Shown: positions 1-6,179 of the stretch, piece by piece
How positions within the stretch are numbered: the stretch's first letter is position 1
How the letters are laid out: each line of letters begins with the position of its first letter
Assembly (NCBI GenBank): GCA_916720015.1
Contig: CAKAPZ010000028.1
Location: 1-10,209 of the forward strand
Direction of reading: 5' to 3'
Length of the DNA: 10,209 nucleotides
From: an uncultured Atopobium sp.
GTDB lineage: Bacteria > Actinomycetota > Coriobacteriia > Coriobacteriales > Atopobiaceae
The notes under the pieces: generated by a model
Told to the model about the DNA's origin: nothing
The model's input: only the letters and a program-made list of their open reading frames with translations
Databases searched by the model: none
Program-made: the position numbers and the translations under genes

Positions 1-350
1 CAGTTATGGATGGAGCCTGTGCAGAAGGATTAAGAGTAGCAACAACGTCTTCTGATACTGAGTTAATAGAGTCCTATATCAAACGCAGACTTAAGGCTAT
101 ACCGGAGATACCTCTATTCCATAAGGGCGGAGATGAGGACTGGAATATCTCTATTGATAAAAAAGAAAACGATGTCTTGATTGAAATTACGGGTCATGTG
201 GCAGCGCTGCCGCCAATAGGCTGGTGTTTATTCCTTGTAGGACAGACGGATGATCAGGGAGTCGTTTTGCAATCAAGTTTATCTGCTAGTACGTATCCAG
301 ATTGGATTGAGGGTTCTTATGCGGATTGGATTGCCTTTTGGAAAGGATAA
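1..350 (+). CDS. TadE-like pseudopilin, 5'-truncated by window edge
   Basis: This is the C-terminal part of a reading frame already open at the first base of the window. The first ATG, at position 6, looks like an internal methionine (MDGACAEGLRVAT) rather than a start. The segment resembles the region that follows the membrane helix of TadE-like pseudopilins: an 'A-x-EGLRVA' helix, then a 'DTELIESYIKRRL' helix, then a beta-rich part ending 'VLIEITGHVAALPPIGW'. TadE-type proteins are minor pseudopilins of Tad/Flp pilus systems, held in the membrane by an N-terminal helix that lies upstream and cannot be seen here. The assignment leans on this pattern and on the two Tad-like genes that follow. 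The next gene starts inside its last 32 nt, which suggests translational coupling. It could also be another secreted component of the same locus; family confidence is moderate. Confidence 0.6.
   Translation, partial: VMDGACAEGLRVATTSSDTELIESYIKRRLKAIPEIPLFHKGGDEDWNISIDKKENDVLIEITGHVAALPPIGWCLFLVGQTDDQGVVLQSSLSASTYPDWIEGSYADWIAFWKG
309..313 (+). promoter_or_regulatory. Ribosome binding site deciding the TadG-like start
   Basis: GAGGG lies 5 nt before the ATG at 319. The alternative in-frame ATG at 379 has no Shine-Dalgarno-like sequence at a useful distance. This site therefore favours the longer protein, which adds a basic leader of about 20 residues. Confidence 0.55.
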
Positions 351-2376
351 ACATAAGAGAATAAAGCTTGGACTTTCCATGTTTATAGACGATAAAGGCG
401 GTATTACGTCAATCGCTTTTGCAAGTGCGCTTTTGGTCTGTTTAGCTCTTGTATTTGCGCTGGTATCGGTTGCTTGGGTTTCATCGAGAGCATACAAAAC
501 TCAGTCAATAGCAGATGCGGCTTCTATGGCAGGAGAAAATGTCGTAGCTAAATACACAACTATTGCGCAGGTAATTGATGCAAGCATTTTGAGTCTTGGG
601 TTATCAGGATTGTTATGTGTTGGAGCCGGATTGGTTGCTTCATGTGTGCCAGGTTTAGCTTCAGCGGGTTCTAAATTGTGCGATGCAGGTTTTAAGACAC
701 TTGAAGTGCGTAAAAAATTTGCAACTTCAGCTTGTGAAGGCTTAGAGGCAACTGAAAAAATGCTTCCAGTTTTTGCAGCAATGGCAGCGAGCTCTTGTAT
801 ACAAAAGAACTCTACTGATGCGGGTAACTTCGTGGGATCAGCTCTTCTATTTCCCGCTCAGTCACAATCTGATTTTGGACATTTAAATAGTGACGTTTCG
901 TCAGATGAATTAAAAGAACAGAGCGAACTATTACAGCAGATAGCAAAACAGATTGAAGAGTTACAGAGTAAAGCAGAGACCTCTAAAAAGAGGGCGTGGG
1001 AGGCAGACTGCGGTGGAGGTCCGTATTCTATGCGTGAAAGAGCAGAGCATCTCGCTGGTCTTTCTGGGGATATAAACCCATCCATTCCGTCGCCAACTTC
1101 TTGGACGTTTGGTGTCGCTTTAAAGCGAGCTAGAGCTTATTACAGAGCTCGATATGATCAAGAAACTGTCAATGGAAGCGCCGCAGAAGAATTGCGTGAT
1201 TCTGCTATACGAAAAGCTTTTTACAACTTTGCGTTTACGGAACTTTCAAAAGGATTTTATAAAGAAACAGTTGATGGTGAGGTTGAAATGAATTTACCTC
1301 GATTACCACATAATTTAGAAGAGACAAAGAAAACGGACCTGTATCTAAAGCCTATTTGGCCTTGCACCTATGAAAACGGCGAGAAAACCATTCATGCTCA
1401 TAGGTCTTGTCCAGGAGCAATAGGAGAAAACGCGGGATTTGCATCGCTACAAGATTTAGATTCTGGAGCGGTTCATGAGTGTCAACATTGTCATTTTACG
1501 AGCAGCGATGTGGGAAGAGTAGCTTCTGCTTCGACAAATATTGATAACGGGTTTGAGTATTACTGGAAAATCGTAGTCGAAGAGTCTGAAGTTTATGAAT
1601 CATCACGTCAGCAAATAAAAGATTTGCGAAAAAAGTTGTCTGAAGCTGCAGATAAATCAACTGGAATATTTCAAAAAGCACTTGATGCGTTAAAGGTTGC
1701 TAGGCCCAGATTATGTCCTCCAGGAGCTTGGGGATGTATTTCATTTGTGAGAAGAGGAGGTTCATCTTCAGAATTTCAAGGAAGTTTGGGAACACTTGAG
1801 CAGTCAGTTTTTCTCCCAGAAGGATATGCAATATCCGGAGCAACGCTCGCTCCAGACAGTTCATCTACAAATAACGTTCTTTCAAGCTTTTTTGACCAGG
1901 TTGAAAGGAGAGGAGGGTTTATTGGACAAACCATAGATAAGGTAATGAGTTTATGGGGGTCCCTTTTAATCTCATATGGGGATGGCGTAACTTCTTGGTC
2001 TTCTAAGCTATCGGAATTTCTTGATAACGTCGACGGAATAACAGGTGGAAGTGTCGGCTCCAAATTACAGAGTGCTTTGAAACAAATAGTTATTGACGCT
2101 GGATTAGAACCAAGTGATTTAAGACAAATGAAGCCTGTTCTTGTTAATACAGAAAGTGTTTTGAAACAAGCTGGCTTTGAGAAAGAATCAACGATTCGTG
2201 AACTAGTTCAGAAAATACCTAATACATCAGATCCAATCGCTTTAGCTCGTTCTCTTGGCGCATTTTCTCTGCAATATTTGCCTGACAAAATCACAATTGC
2301 AAAGCTGACCATTCCTGTCATTGATATTGAGATTCCTTTAGAAATTGATGTTAAGAAAGTTTTTGGTGGCATATGA
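319..2376 (+). CDS. TadG-like membrane-anchored Tad pilus protein
   Basis: A protein of about 685 aa with a basic N-terminus (KDKHKRIK, about residues 9-16), then DDKGGIT and a hydrophobic helix at about 31-55. The segment 'AYKTQSIADAASMAGENVV' follows and matches the 'ADAAALAGA' pattern after the membrane helix of TadG-type (Tad N-terminal domain) proteins. TadG-type proteins are extracytoplasmic parts of Tad/Flp pilus assembly. The +5 glutamate of processed pilins is absent, as is usual for TadG. A second hydrophobic stretch lies at about 88-112, and charged heptad-like helices at about 196-224 and 421-444. A cysteine/histidine cluster (C349, H359, H361, C364, C388, C391) could bind metal. 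The gene overlaps the upstream gene by 32 nt and the next one by ATGA. Starting at 379 would shorten it by 20 residues. The Tad context is well supported; the exact role of the long C-terminal part is unknown. Confidence 0.8.
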   Translation: MRIGLPFGKDKHKRIKLGLSMFIDDKGGITSIAFASALLVCLALVFALVSVAWVSSRAYKTQSIADAASMAGENVVAKYTTIAQVIDASILSLGLSGLLCVGAGLVASCVPGLASAGSKLCDAGFKTLEVRKKFATSACEGLEATEKMLPVFAAMAASSCIQKNSTDAGNFVGSALLFPAQSQSDFGHLNSDVSSDELKEQSELLQQIAKQIEELQSKAETSKKRAWEADCGGGPYSMRERAEHLAGLSGDINPSIPSPTSWTFGVALKRARAYYRARYDQETVNGSAAEELRDSAIRKAFYNFAFTELSKGFYKETVDGEVEMNLPRLPHNLEETKKTDLYLKPIWPCTYENGEKTIHAHRSCPGAIGENAGFASLQDLDSGAVHECQHCHFTSSDVGRVASASTNIDNGFEYYWKIVVEESEVYESSRQQIKDLRKKLSEAADKSTGIFQKALDALKVARPRLCPPGAWGCISFVRRGGSSSEFQGSLGTLEQSVFLPEGYAISGATLAPDSSSTNNVLSSFFDQVERRGGFIGQTIDKVMSLWGSLLISYGDGVTSWSSKLSEFLDNVDGITGGSVGSKLQSALKQIVIDAGLEPSDLRQMKPVLVNTESVLKQAGFEKESTIRELVQKIPNTSDPIALARSLGAFSLQYLPDKITIAKLTIPVIDIEIPLEIDVKKVFGGI

Positions 2377-2831
2377 GAAAAATGAAATTTCTTTGTTGCC
2401 AAAAAGGGCAAATGTTTGTTGAGACTGCATTGGTACTTCCGGTTGTATTAGTGGTTGCTCTAATTGCAATCAATTTATTTAAGTTTGCAGATATGTGCTC
2501 AAAGTTTGATCGTGTTGCGGCAGATCAAATCATTGCTCATGGAATTTCTTCCAGTCATTCCACGGATGGAGGAACGCTAGAAAACTTAACTCAGAAAATA
2601 AAAACTGCTCTTAAATGTGATGACAATTGCGACATTGCCGTCTCCATGGAGGGAGAAAAGGAGGGGATTGGGAATATGGTCTCTGTTTTTCCTAAATATC
2701 AAGCAACTCTAAAGTACAGACCTTGGCCACATACTGTGCGTCTCCCCTTAGTGTCATTAGAGTCTCCTCTGTACCTCACCCATACAACTTCAATTGTTGT
2801 TAGTCCCTATAAGTCGGGAGTTGTGATTTGA
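2373..2831 (+). CDS. TadE-like pseudopilin
   Basis: A 152-aa protein beginning with a short basic leader (MRKMKFLCCQKG), followed by QMFVETALVLPVVLVVALIA. Gly12 sits at the -1 position and Glu17 at +5 of the mature protein, with a hydrophobic helix at about residues 18-37. This is the arrangement recognised by TadV-type prepilin peptidases and typical of TadE pseudopilins, which are minor components of Tad/Flp pili at the cytoplasmic membrane. The rest is a small extracytoplasmic domain with a close Cys pair (KCDDNC). The start codon overlaps the stop of the TadG-like gene (ATGA), so translation is probably coupled. An ATG at 2382 is an alternative start but would shorten the basic leader. 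The peptidase and the ATPase are not in the window and should lie upstream. Confidence 0.82.
   Translation: MRKMKFLCCQKGQMFVETALVLPVVLVVALIAINLFKFADMCSKFDRVAADQIIAHGISSSHSTDGGTLENLTQKIKTALKCDDNCDIAVSMEGEKEGIGNMVSVFPKYQATLKYRPWPHTVRLPLVSLESPLYLTHTTSIVVSPYKSGVVI
2816..2820 (+). promoter_or_regulatory. Ribosome binding site deciding the DUF192 start
   Basis: GGGAG lies 7 nt before the TTG at 2828. It would be 13 nt from the ATG at 2834. The spacing favours a TTG start that overlaps the previous stop as TTGA. Confidence 0.5.
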
Positions 2832-3349
2832 AAATGAATGTACAGGTTTCGATAGAAGAAGTCCCTAATTCAGAGCAAATTTTTGAATTGTTACAAGGAG
2901 GCTTCGAAAAGTTCGTCGGTCTTTTGGGTACCGAGATAACAGCTCCTCCAGTCTTACTTCTAAGGTGCTCTTCAGTTCATACTTTTGGAATGACGTATCC
3001 GATTGATATCGCATTTGCAGACGATCACGGAGAAATTTTAAAAATTCGGAGACGAGTACATCCTAAACAAATTCATAGCTGCGCGGGTGCTTATTGCACA
3101 TTTGAAAGACCATCAGTTGATGATTTCCCATGGTTTGAGGTTGGTCAGAAAGTGCTCATTCAAGAAATAAGTACTGAAGAAAGCAACGTTGAAAGAAGGA
3201 GTCGCTATGGCTATAGAAAACTACTCCGTAAAAATTTGCCCCAGATGCGGAGAAAAGCTGTTTCAGGACATGAGAATTTGTTACGGGTGCCTTCTAGACT
3301 TCAGCGGTCCAAGCTCACTTGTATGCAATCTCGAAGTATCAAGAAATAA
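2828..3349 (+). CDS. DUF192 family protein with out-of-frame C-terminal extension
   Basis: A 173-aa reading frame. Residues about 42-112 match the DUF192 pattern: LLLRCSSVHTFGMTYPIDIAF, then ADDHGEILKI, and a closing beta segment 'FEVGQKVLIQ' at about 103-112. DUF192 proteins are small beta-rich proteins of unknown biochemical function. They are often exported elsewhere, but no signal peptide is visible here. The family fold normally ends near residue 115. The remaining 58 or so residues are rich in Arg and Lys, and the last 47 overlap the zinc-ribbon gene in another frame, so the extension may have little function. Both alternative frames meet stops soon after the domain (TAA at 3168, TGA at 3175), so a small sequencing or true frameshift there would give a domain-sized protein. 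The TTG start is preferred by RBS spacing; ATG 2834 is two codons further in. It is co-transcribed with the Tad genes, but its role there is unknown. Confidence 0.75.
   Translation: MKMNVQVSIEEVPNSEQIFELLQGGFEKFVGLLGTEITAPPVLLLRCSSVHTFGMTYPIDIAFADDHGEILKIRRRVHPKQIHSCAGAYCTFERPSVDDFPWFEVGQKVLIQEISTEESNVERRSRYGYRKLLRKNLPQMRRKAVSGHENLLRVPSRLQRSKLTCMQSRSIKK
3196..3201 (+). promoter_or_regulatory. Ribosome binding site of the zinc-ribbon gene
   Basis: AAGGAG lies 5 nt before the ATG at 3207 and is a near-ideal Shine-Dalgarno sequence. It rules out the upstream in-frame TTG at 3189 as the start. It also shows that this gene is translated independently although it lies inside the DUF192 frame. Confidence 0.75.
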
Positions 3350-3479
3350 AAGAATTGCCAACCTTCCCTTTATAGAAACTGATGAGTATTTGCTTTCTGA
3401 GGAAGTAGGAGAGGAGTGGGATAAAGGCCTGCCACCTGCTTTGTTTGAACTGGATAACTCATATTCACCAGCAGATTAA
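3207..3479 (+). CDS. Small zinc-ribbon protein
   Basis: A 90-aa protein with an N-terminal CPRCG (C11, C14) and a CYGC (C25, C28) pair. Together these form a C2-C2 zinc ribbon that would bind one zinc ion. After the ribbon come about 60 residues without recognisable domains, ending in an acidic tail rich in Glu and Asp (residues about 58-90). No membrane segment or signal peptide is seen, so a cytoplasmic protein is expected. It is the last gene of the Tad-associated operon and overlaps the DUF192 gene by 143 nt in a different frame. The strong ribosome binding site and the intact zinc motif show that this is the true coding frame across the overlap. I do not recognise a named family beyond the zinc ribbon. 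A protein-binding or regulatory role linked to the Tad genes is only a guess from position. Confidence 0.8.
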   Translation: MAIENYSVKICPRCGEKLFQDMRICYGCLLDFSGPSSLVCNLEVSRNKRIANLPFIETDEYLLSEEVGEEWDKGLPPALFELDNSYSPAD

Positions 3480-3487
3480 ACAGTACG

Positions 3488-3496
3488 TGGTATCCT
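3488..3496 (+). promoter_or_regulatory. Possible extended -10 promoter for the DUF2207 gene
   Basis: TGG-TATCCT fits an extended -10 element in the 54-nt gap before the DUF2207 gene, giving a leader of about 30 nt. No good -35 box is present. Read-through from the Tad operon is also possible because no terminator lies between. Confidence 0.35.
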
Positions 3497-3533
3497 TTAA
3501 GAAGAGTTGCGAAAGTAACATAAAGGAGTTTCC

Positions 3534-5516
3534 ATGTATAAAGTCTCGCTTCGCTCTTCTAAAAAGAGCCAGTTTGTAAAGATTGCGCTTTGCATAATGC
3601 TTTTGGCTGTTGCGTTTTTAATTACGCCTGCAAGAGCATTTGCGCGCGACCTTTCAATAGATACGGTAAATATTGATGCGACGGTTCAAAAAGACGGAAC
3701 GTTGCATGTCGTAGAAACTCGTACATTCTATTTCAACGGTAGTTTTCATGGTGTCTATTGGAATCTTCCAGTTGGAAAGAATAAATACAATGGACAGAAC
3801 GTTGAAGTAAATATTACTTCAGTTACCGTTCAGGATAGGCAAGGAACGCGTCAGATCTACAGCAAAGATTCAAATGGAAATGGCGCCAGCTCAGATGAGT
3901 ACTATGTTCCTACTCTCTCAAACAACATGCTGAACCTAAAGATTTATTCAGCGCATGATGATGAGTCAGCACATATAACTATCGAGTATGACATTACTAA
4001 TGTTGTAACAAACTGGTCGGATACTGCGGAGCTGTACTGGAAGTTTGTATCTGATGGCTGGGATTCCGAGTCTCGAAATGTCACTGCTACTATTCATCTT
4101 CCTGTCCCATCAGGACAATCTATAGTTGCCGGAGATACTGTTCGCGCTTGGGGACACGGTCCACTAGATGCAAATGTTGAAATTACCAACAATGCAGTCG
4201 TTTATAAGGTTCCTGGTGTAGGAACTGATGAATTTGCGGAAGCTCGTATTACGTTCCCAACTGATTGGGTTTCTGGGCTAGCTCCTATTCAGCAGAATAA
4301 GCTGAGTAGCATCTTGTCTGAGGAACAAGCGTGGGCGGATGAAGCAAATCACAAACGTGAGATTGCAAAAACTCAGGTAGCTCTTATTCTTTATGCACCA
4401 TTAGTACTTGCGGCTATCACCGTTGTAGCAGCAATCTTGCTGCGTATTCAATATAAAAAGGTAATGGCTCCTCAGTTTAATGACCTTTACTACAGAGATG
4501 TCCCATCTAATGATCATCCTGCAGTTCTTTCTATGCTTTACAACGGTGAGCTAATTAAGGGAGACGCTCTGACAGCAACCCTTATGCACCTTTCTGATTC
4601 AAAGTACATTAGCTTGAATAAGACGGTTAGTACAAACTTCCTTGGTATGGAAAAGTCTGATTATTGTCTTACAAAGGTTCAAGACCTTTCAGAAAGCCAG
4701 CAGCCTTTCTACCCTGGCAGTTCACTGTCAAATAAGATTGATATTATGGCAATGAAGCTAATCTTTGATAAGGCCGGAGAATCTGGAGCGGTAAATACTA
4801 CTGTTACCATGAAACAAATTGGTAAGTATGCTTCATCACATCCAGAAGATTTTAATAAGGCATATGAGTCTTGGGAGAGCCCTATCAAGCTTAGCTATGC
4901 TGCTAAGTATGGAACAAATAAGATTCCATTCCACGGTAAGGGAATTCTTGCTGCTCTGATTGCTGTTGATGTTCTTGTTGCAGCTGCTGCATTCTTCATG
5001 GGTGTTATGGCTGATGTTTCATTTGCCAATCTACTACTACATCTGTTTATTCTTGTCATTGCCGGTCTTGTTGCACTTGTAAACATTGGCTCGTTTGACC
5101 TGATGAATAGAGAAGGTGTTGAGACGCTTGCTAAGACTCGTGCACTAAGAAAGTGGCTTACTGAGTTCACTAACCTGCACGAAGCAATTCCTACTGATGT
5201 CATTCTCTGGAATAGGCTTCTGGTTATGGCAGTTGCGCTTGGTGTTGCGGATAAGGTTATCGAGCAGCTGAAAGTTGCAATGCCAGAGATGCTTAAAGAT
5301 CCTCAGTTTATGCCTGTTTATAGCTGGTATTACTATGGAAATGGCATGCGAACCAATGCAATTGAGAGCGTAACCAAGAGTGTTACAGCTGCTCATTCTG
5401 TTTCTACTGCAGCCCTTGCTTCTTCTAACTCAAGCTCTGGCGGTGGTTTTGGTGGTGGCTTCTCCGGCGGCGGAGGCGGCGGCTTCGGCGGCGGAGGCGG
5501 CGGTGGCGGTTTCTAA
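3534..5516 (+). CDS. DUF2207 family membrane protein with Gly-rich tail
   Basis: A 660-aa protein with a signal peptide (basic KKSQFVK, then a hydrophobic stretch at about 17-31, with likely cleavage near the ARAFA at 33-37). The mature N-terminus, 'RDLSIDTVNIDATVQKDGTLHVVETRTFYF', begins the external beta-rich DUF2207 domain, which runs to about residue 245 and includes the typical 'FHGVYWNLP' segment. A membrane helix follows at about 283-304, then a cytoplasmic region, two more helices at about 469-490 and 497-518, a second soluble part and a tail of Gly and Phe (residues 636-660). Such tails are characteristic of DUF2207/YciQ-like proteins. Their molecular function is not known; cell-envelope or export roles are suspected. 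The start is fixed by AAAGGAG 5 nt upstream of the ATG. The length is normal for the family and a strong terminator follows. The family call is secure, the function open. Confidence 0.88.
   Translation: MYKVSLRSSKKSQFVKIALCIMLLAVAFLITPARAFARDLSIDTVNIDATVQKDGTLHVVETRTFYFNGSFHGVYWNLPVGKNKYNGQNVEVNITSVTVQDRQGTRQIYSKDSNGNGASSDEYYVPTLSNNMLNLKIYSAHDDESAHITIEYDITNVVTNWSDTAELYWKFVSDGWDSESRNVTATIHLPVPSGQSIVAGDTVRAWGHGPLDANVEITNNAVVYKVPGVGTDEFAEARITFPTDWVSGLAPIQQNKLSSILSEEQAWADEANHKREIAKTQVALILYAPLVLAAITVVAAILLRIQYKKVMAPQFNDLYYRDVPSNDHPAVLSMLYNGELIKGDALTATLMHLSDSKYISLNKTVSTNFLGMEKSDYCLTKVQDLSESQQPFYPGSSLSNKIDIMAMKLIFDKAGESGAVNTTVTMKQIGKYASSHPEDFNKAYESWESPIKLSYAAKYGTNKIPFHGKGILAALIAVDVLVAAAAFFMGVMADVSFANLLLHLFILVIAGLVALVNIGSFDLMNREGVETLAKTRALRKWLTEFTNLHEAIPTDVILWNRLLVMAVALGVADKVIEQLKVAMPEMLKDPQFMPVYSWYYYGNGMRTNAIESVTKSVTAAHSVSTAALASSNSSSGGGFGGGFSGGGGGGFGGGGGGGGF
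5439..5513 (+). repeat. Gly-codon repeat tract encoding the DUF2207 tail
   Basis: Twenty-five codons, mainly GGC, GGT and GGA, interrupted by TTC/TTT and one TCC. The block GGCGGCGGAGGCGGCGG occurs twice around a TTC. The tract is much richer in GC than the rest of the gene. Such simple repeats can expand or contract, and the tail length may differ between strains. Confidence 0.7.
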
Positions 5517-5566
5517 AGCCATAAACGCTTCAATAAACACCATAAGAAGCTACGTTTAAAGGTTTC

Positions 5567-5606
5567 AATTCTCCCCGTGAACTTGTCGGGGAGAATTTCT
5601 TTTTTT
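5567..5606 (+). terminator. Rho-independent terminator after the DUF2207 gene
   Basis: A perfect 11-bp stem (AATTCTCCCCG / CGGGGAGAATT) with a 9-nt loop, followed by a T-rich run at 5596-5606 interrupted by one C. It lies 50 nt after the stop codon and should end transcription from the DUF2207 gene and any Tad read-through. Confidence 0.9.
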
Positions 5607-5610
5607 AAGA

Positions 5611-5633
5611 AAATATGCGATTTTGGCATATTT
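5611..5633. promoter_or_regulatory. Perfect 8+8 bp palindrome, candidate XRE operator
   Basis: AAATATGC (5611-5618) and GCATATTT (5626-5633) form a perfect inverted repeat with a 7-nt spacer. The centre is about 37 nt before the XRE gene. Its right half overlaps the proposed -35 box. No T-tract follows in either direction, so it does not look like a terminator. The position fits an operator for negative autoregulation by the adjacent XRE protein, which is an inference. Confidence 0.55.
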
Positions 5634-5652
5634 GAGTTGATAGTTTTACGCT
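5623..5652 (+). promoter_or_regulatory. Promoter of the XRE gene, apparently leaderless
   Basis: TTGGCA (5623-5628) and TACGCT (5647-5652) are separated by 18 nt. Transcription would begin about 7 nt after the -10, at or next to the A of the ATG at 5659. No Shine-Dalgarno sequence precedes this ATG, which agrees with a leaderless mRNA, common in Actinobacteria. Confidence 0.5.
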
Positions 5653-5658
5653 GCACTT

Positions 5659-5886
5659 ATGGAGCAGATATCTAACAGATTAGTGGGCCAGTGCCTTCGC
5701 GATTTGCGAAAGAAGCAACGTCTTACTCAAGAGGCGGTTGCTGAGCACCTTGCTGGAGATCAAGCATTCATATCAAAGGTTGAATCAGGCGAGCGTGGCG
5801 TTAAGCTTGGAGAAGTCTTTTCTTTTGCCGAAGCTTTAGGTATTGATGCTTCCGAGCTTATCGAAGCTTTGCGTTCGTATCGATAG
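5659..5886 (+). CDS. Small XRE-family helix-turn-helix regulator
   Basis: A 75-aa protein consisting almost only of a Cro/CI-type helix-turn-helix. Residues about 9-66 read 'LVGQCLRDLRKKQRLTQEAV', then 'GDQAFISKVESGER', and finally 'FSFAEALGIDASELIEAL', matching the five-helix XRE fold. The recognition helix is around residues 34-42. There is no sensor or effector domain, so it probably acts as a dimeric repressor whose signal, if any, is unknown. The ATG is chosen although it lacks a ribosome binding site, because the promoter places the transcript start at this codon and the whole fold is then included. A palindrome just upstream could be its operator. The gene stands alone between a terminator and a minus-strand tRNA gene. 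No toxin gene lies beside it, so an antitoxin role is not supported. Confidence 0.88.
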   Translation: MEQISNRLVGQCLRDLRKKQRLTQEAVAEHLAGDQAFISKVESGERGVKLGEVFSFAEALGIDASELIEALRSYR

Positions 5887-5920
5887 TTTTAGTTCAATTT
5901 TTTAAAGCAAGAACTTTGTG

Positions 5921-5952
5921 AAAGACGTGCTTCTTAAAAGACGTGCTTCTTA
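5921..5952 (+). repeat. 16-bp tandem duplication
   Basis: AAAGACGTGCTTCTTA occurs twice back to back (5921-5936 and 5937-5952) with no mismatch, followed by more A residues so that the identity runs three bases further. It lies in the 156-nt gap between the XRE gene and the tRNA terminator. It could be a recent replication slip or a pair of protein-binding sites. Confidence 0.85.
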
Positions 5953-5990
5953 AAAAAGGCACCTCTTTTACTGTTTGCCACGTCAACATC

Positions 5991-6032
5991 AAAAGATAAA
6001 AGAAAACGGCTCAGAGATATCTCTTTGAGCCG
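5991..6032 (-). terminator. Rho-independent terminator of the tRNA-Phe gene
   Basis: On the minus strand a stem of about 11 bp (CGGCTCAAAGA / TCTCTGAGCCG, one G-U pair) with a 4-nt loop is followed by the T-rich run TTTTCTTTTATCTTTT. It lies 10 nt beyond the tRNA 3' end. On the plus strand no T run follows, so it serves the minus strand. Confidence 0.85.
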
Positions 6033-6042
6033 ATTCAAGTCG

Positions 6043-6118
6043 TGGTGGCGGGGAAGGGAATCGAACCCCTGACACGGGGATTTTCAGTCCCCTGCTCTAC
6101 CAACTGAGCTACCCAGCC
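6043..6118 (-). tRNA. tRNA-Phe (GAA)
   Basis: A 76-nt cloverleaf read on the minus strand, with encoded CCA. The D arm is GCTC/GAGC. The anticodon stem GGGGA/TCCCC encloses the loop CTGAAAA, giving anticodon GAA for phenylalanine codons UUU and UUC. The T arm contains TTCGATT. The acceptor stem GGCTGGG pairs with CCCCGCC except at the fourth pair, where U4 faces C69. All other expected pairs are present. The gene has its own promoter 25-52 nt upstream and a terminator just downstream, so it is a single-gene unit. It converges with the XRE gene. Confidence 0.97.
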
Positions 6119-6142
6119 ATTGGTGCTTCGAAAAGCTTATTT

Positions 6143-6170
6143 ACTATAACAGACTCAAGCGCTTCGTCAA
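6143..6170 (-). promoter_or_regulatory. Sigma70-type promoter of tRNA-Phe
   Basis: On the minus strand TTGACG (6170-6165) and TATAGT (6148-6143) are separated by 16 nt. The start of transcription would be near 6136, about 18 nt before the mature tRNA 5' end. Both hexamers match consensus at five of six positions. Confidence 0.8.
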
Positions 6171-6179
6171 GCGGGCAAT

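Noticed and set aside
3189..3206. TTG at 3189 as start of the zinc-ribbon gene
   Set aside because: The AAGGAG at 3196-3201 lies downstream of this codon and 5 nt before the ATG at 3207, so the ATG is the start.
5637..5642. TTGATA as the -35 box of the XRE gene
   Set aside because: A matching -10 would have to lie inside the coding region near 5660, where there is none.
5659..5886. XRE protein as the antitoxin of a toxin-antitoxin pair
   Set aside because: No small ORF of toxin type flanks it. A terminator lies before it and a non-coding gap with a convergent tRNA unit after it.
5921..5952. Tandem repeat as a CRISPR array
   Set aside because: The two 16-bp copies abut with no spacer, there are only two, and no cas genes are present.
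6043..6118. tRNA-Phe as an integration site of a mobile element
   Set aside because: No integrase gene and no repeated copy of the tRNA 3' end are visible within the window.
6160..6173. CGCTT/AAGCG short hairpin after the RDAC-like gene as a terminator
   Set aside because: The stem is only 5 bp, has no T run, and coincides with the -35 region of the tRNA promoter, which explains the sequence better.
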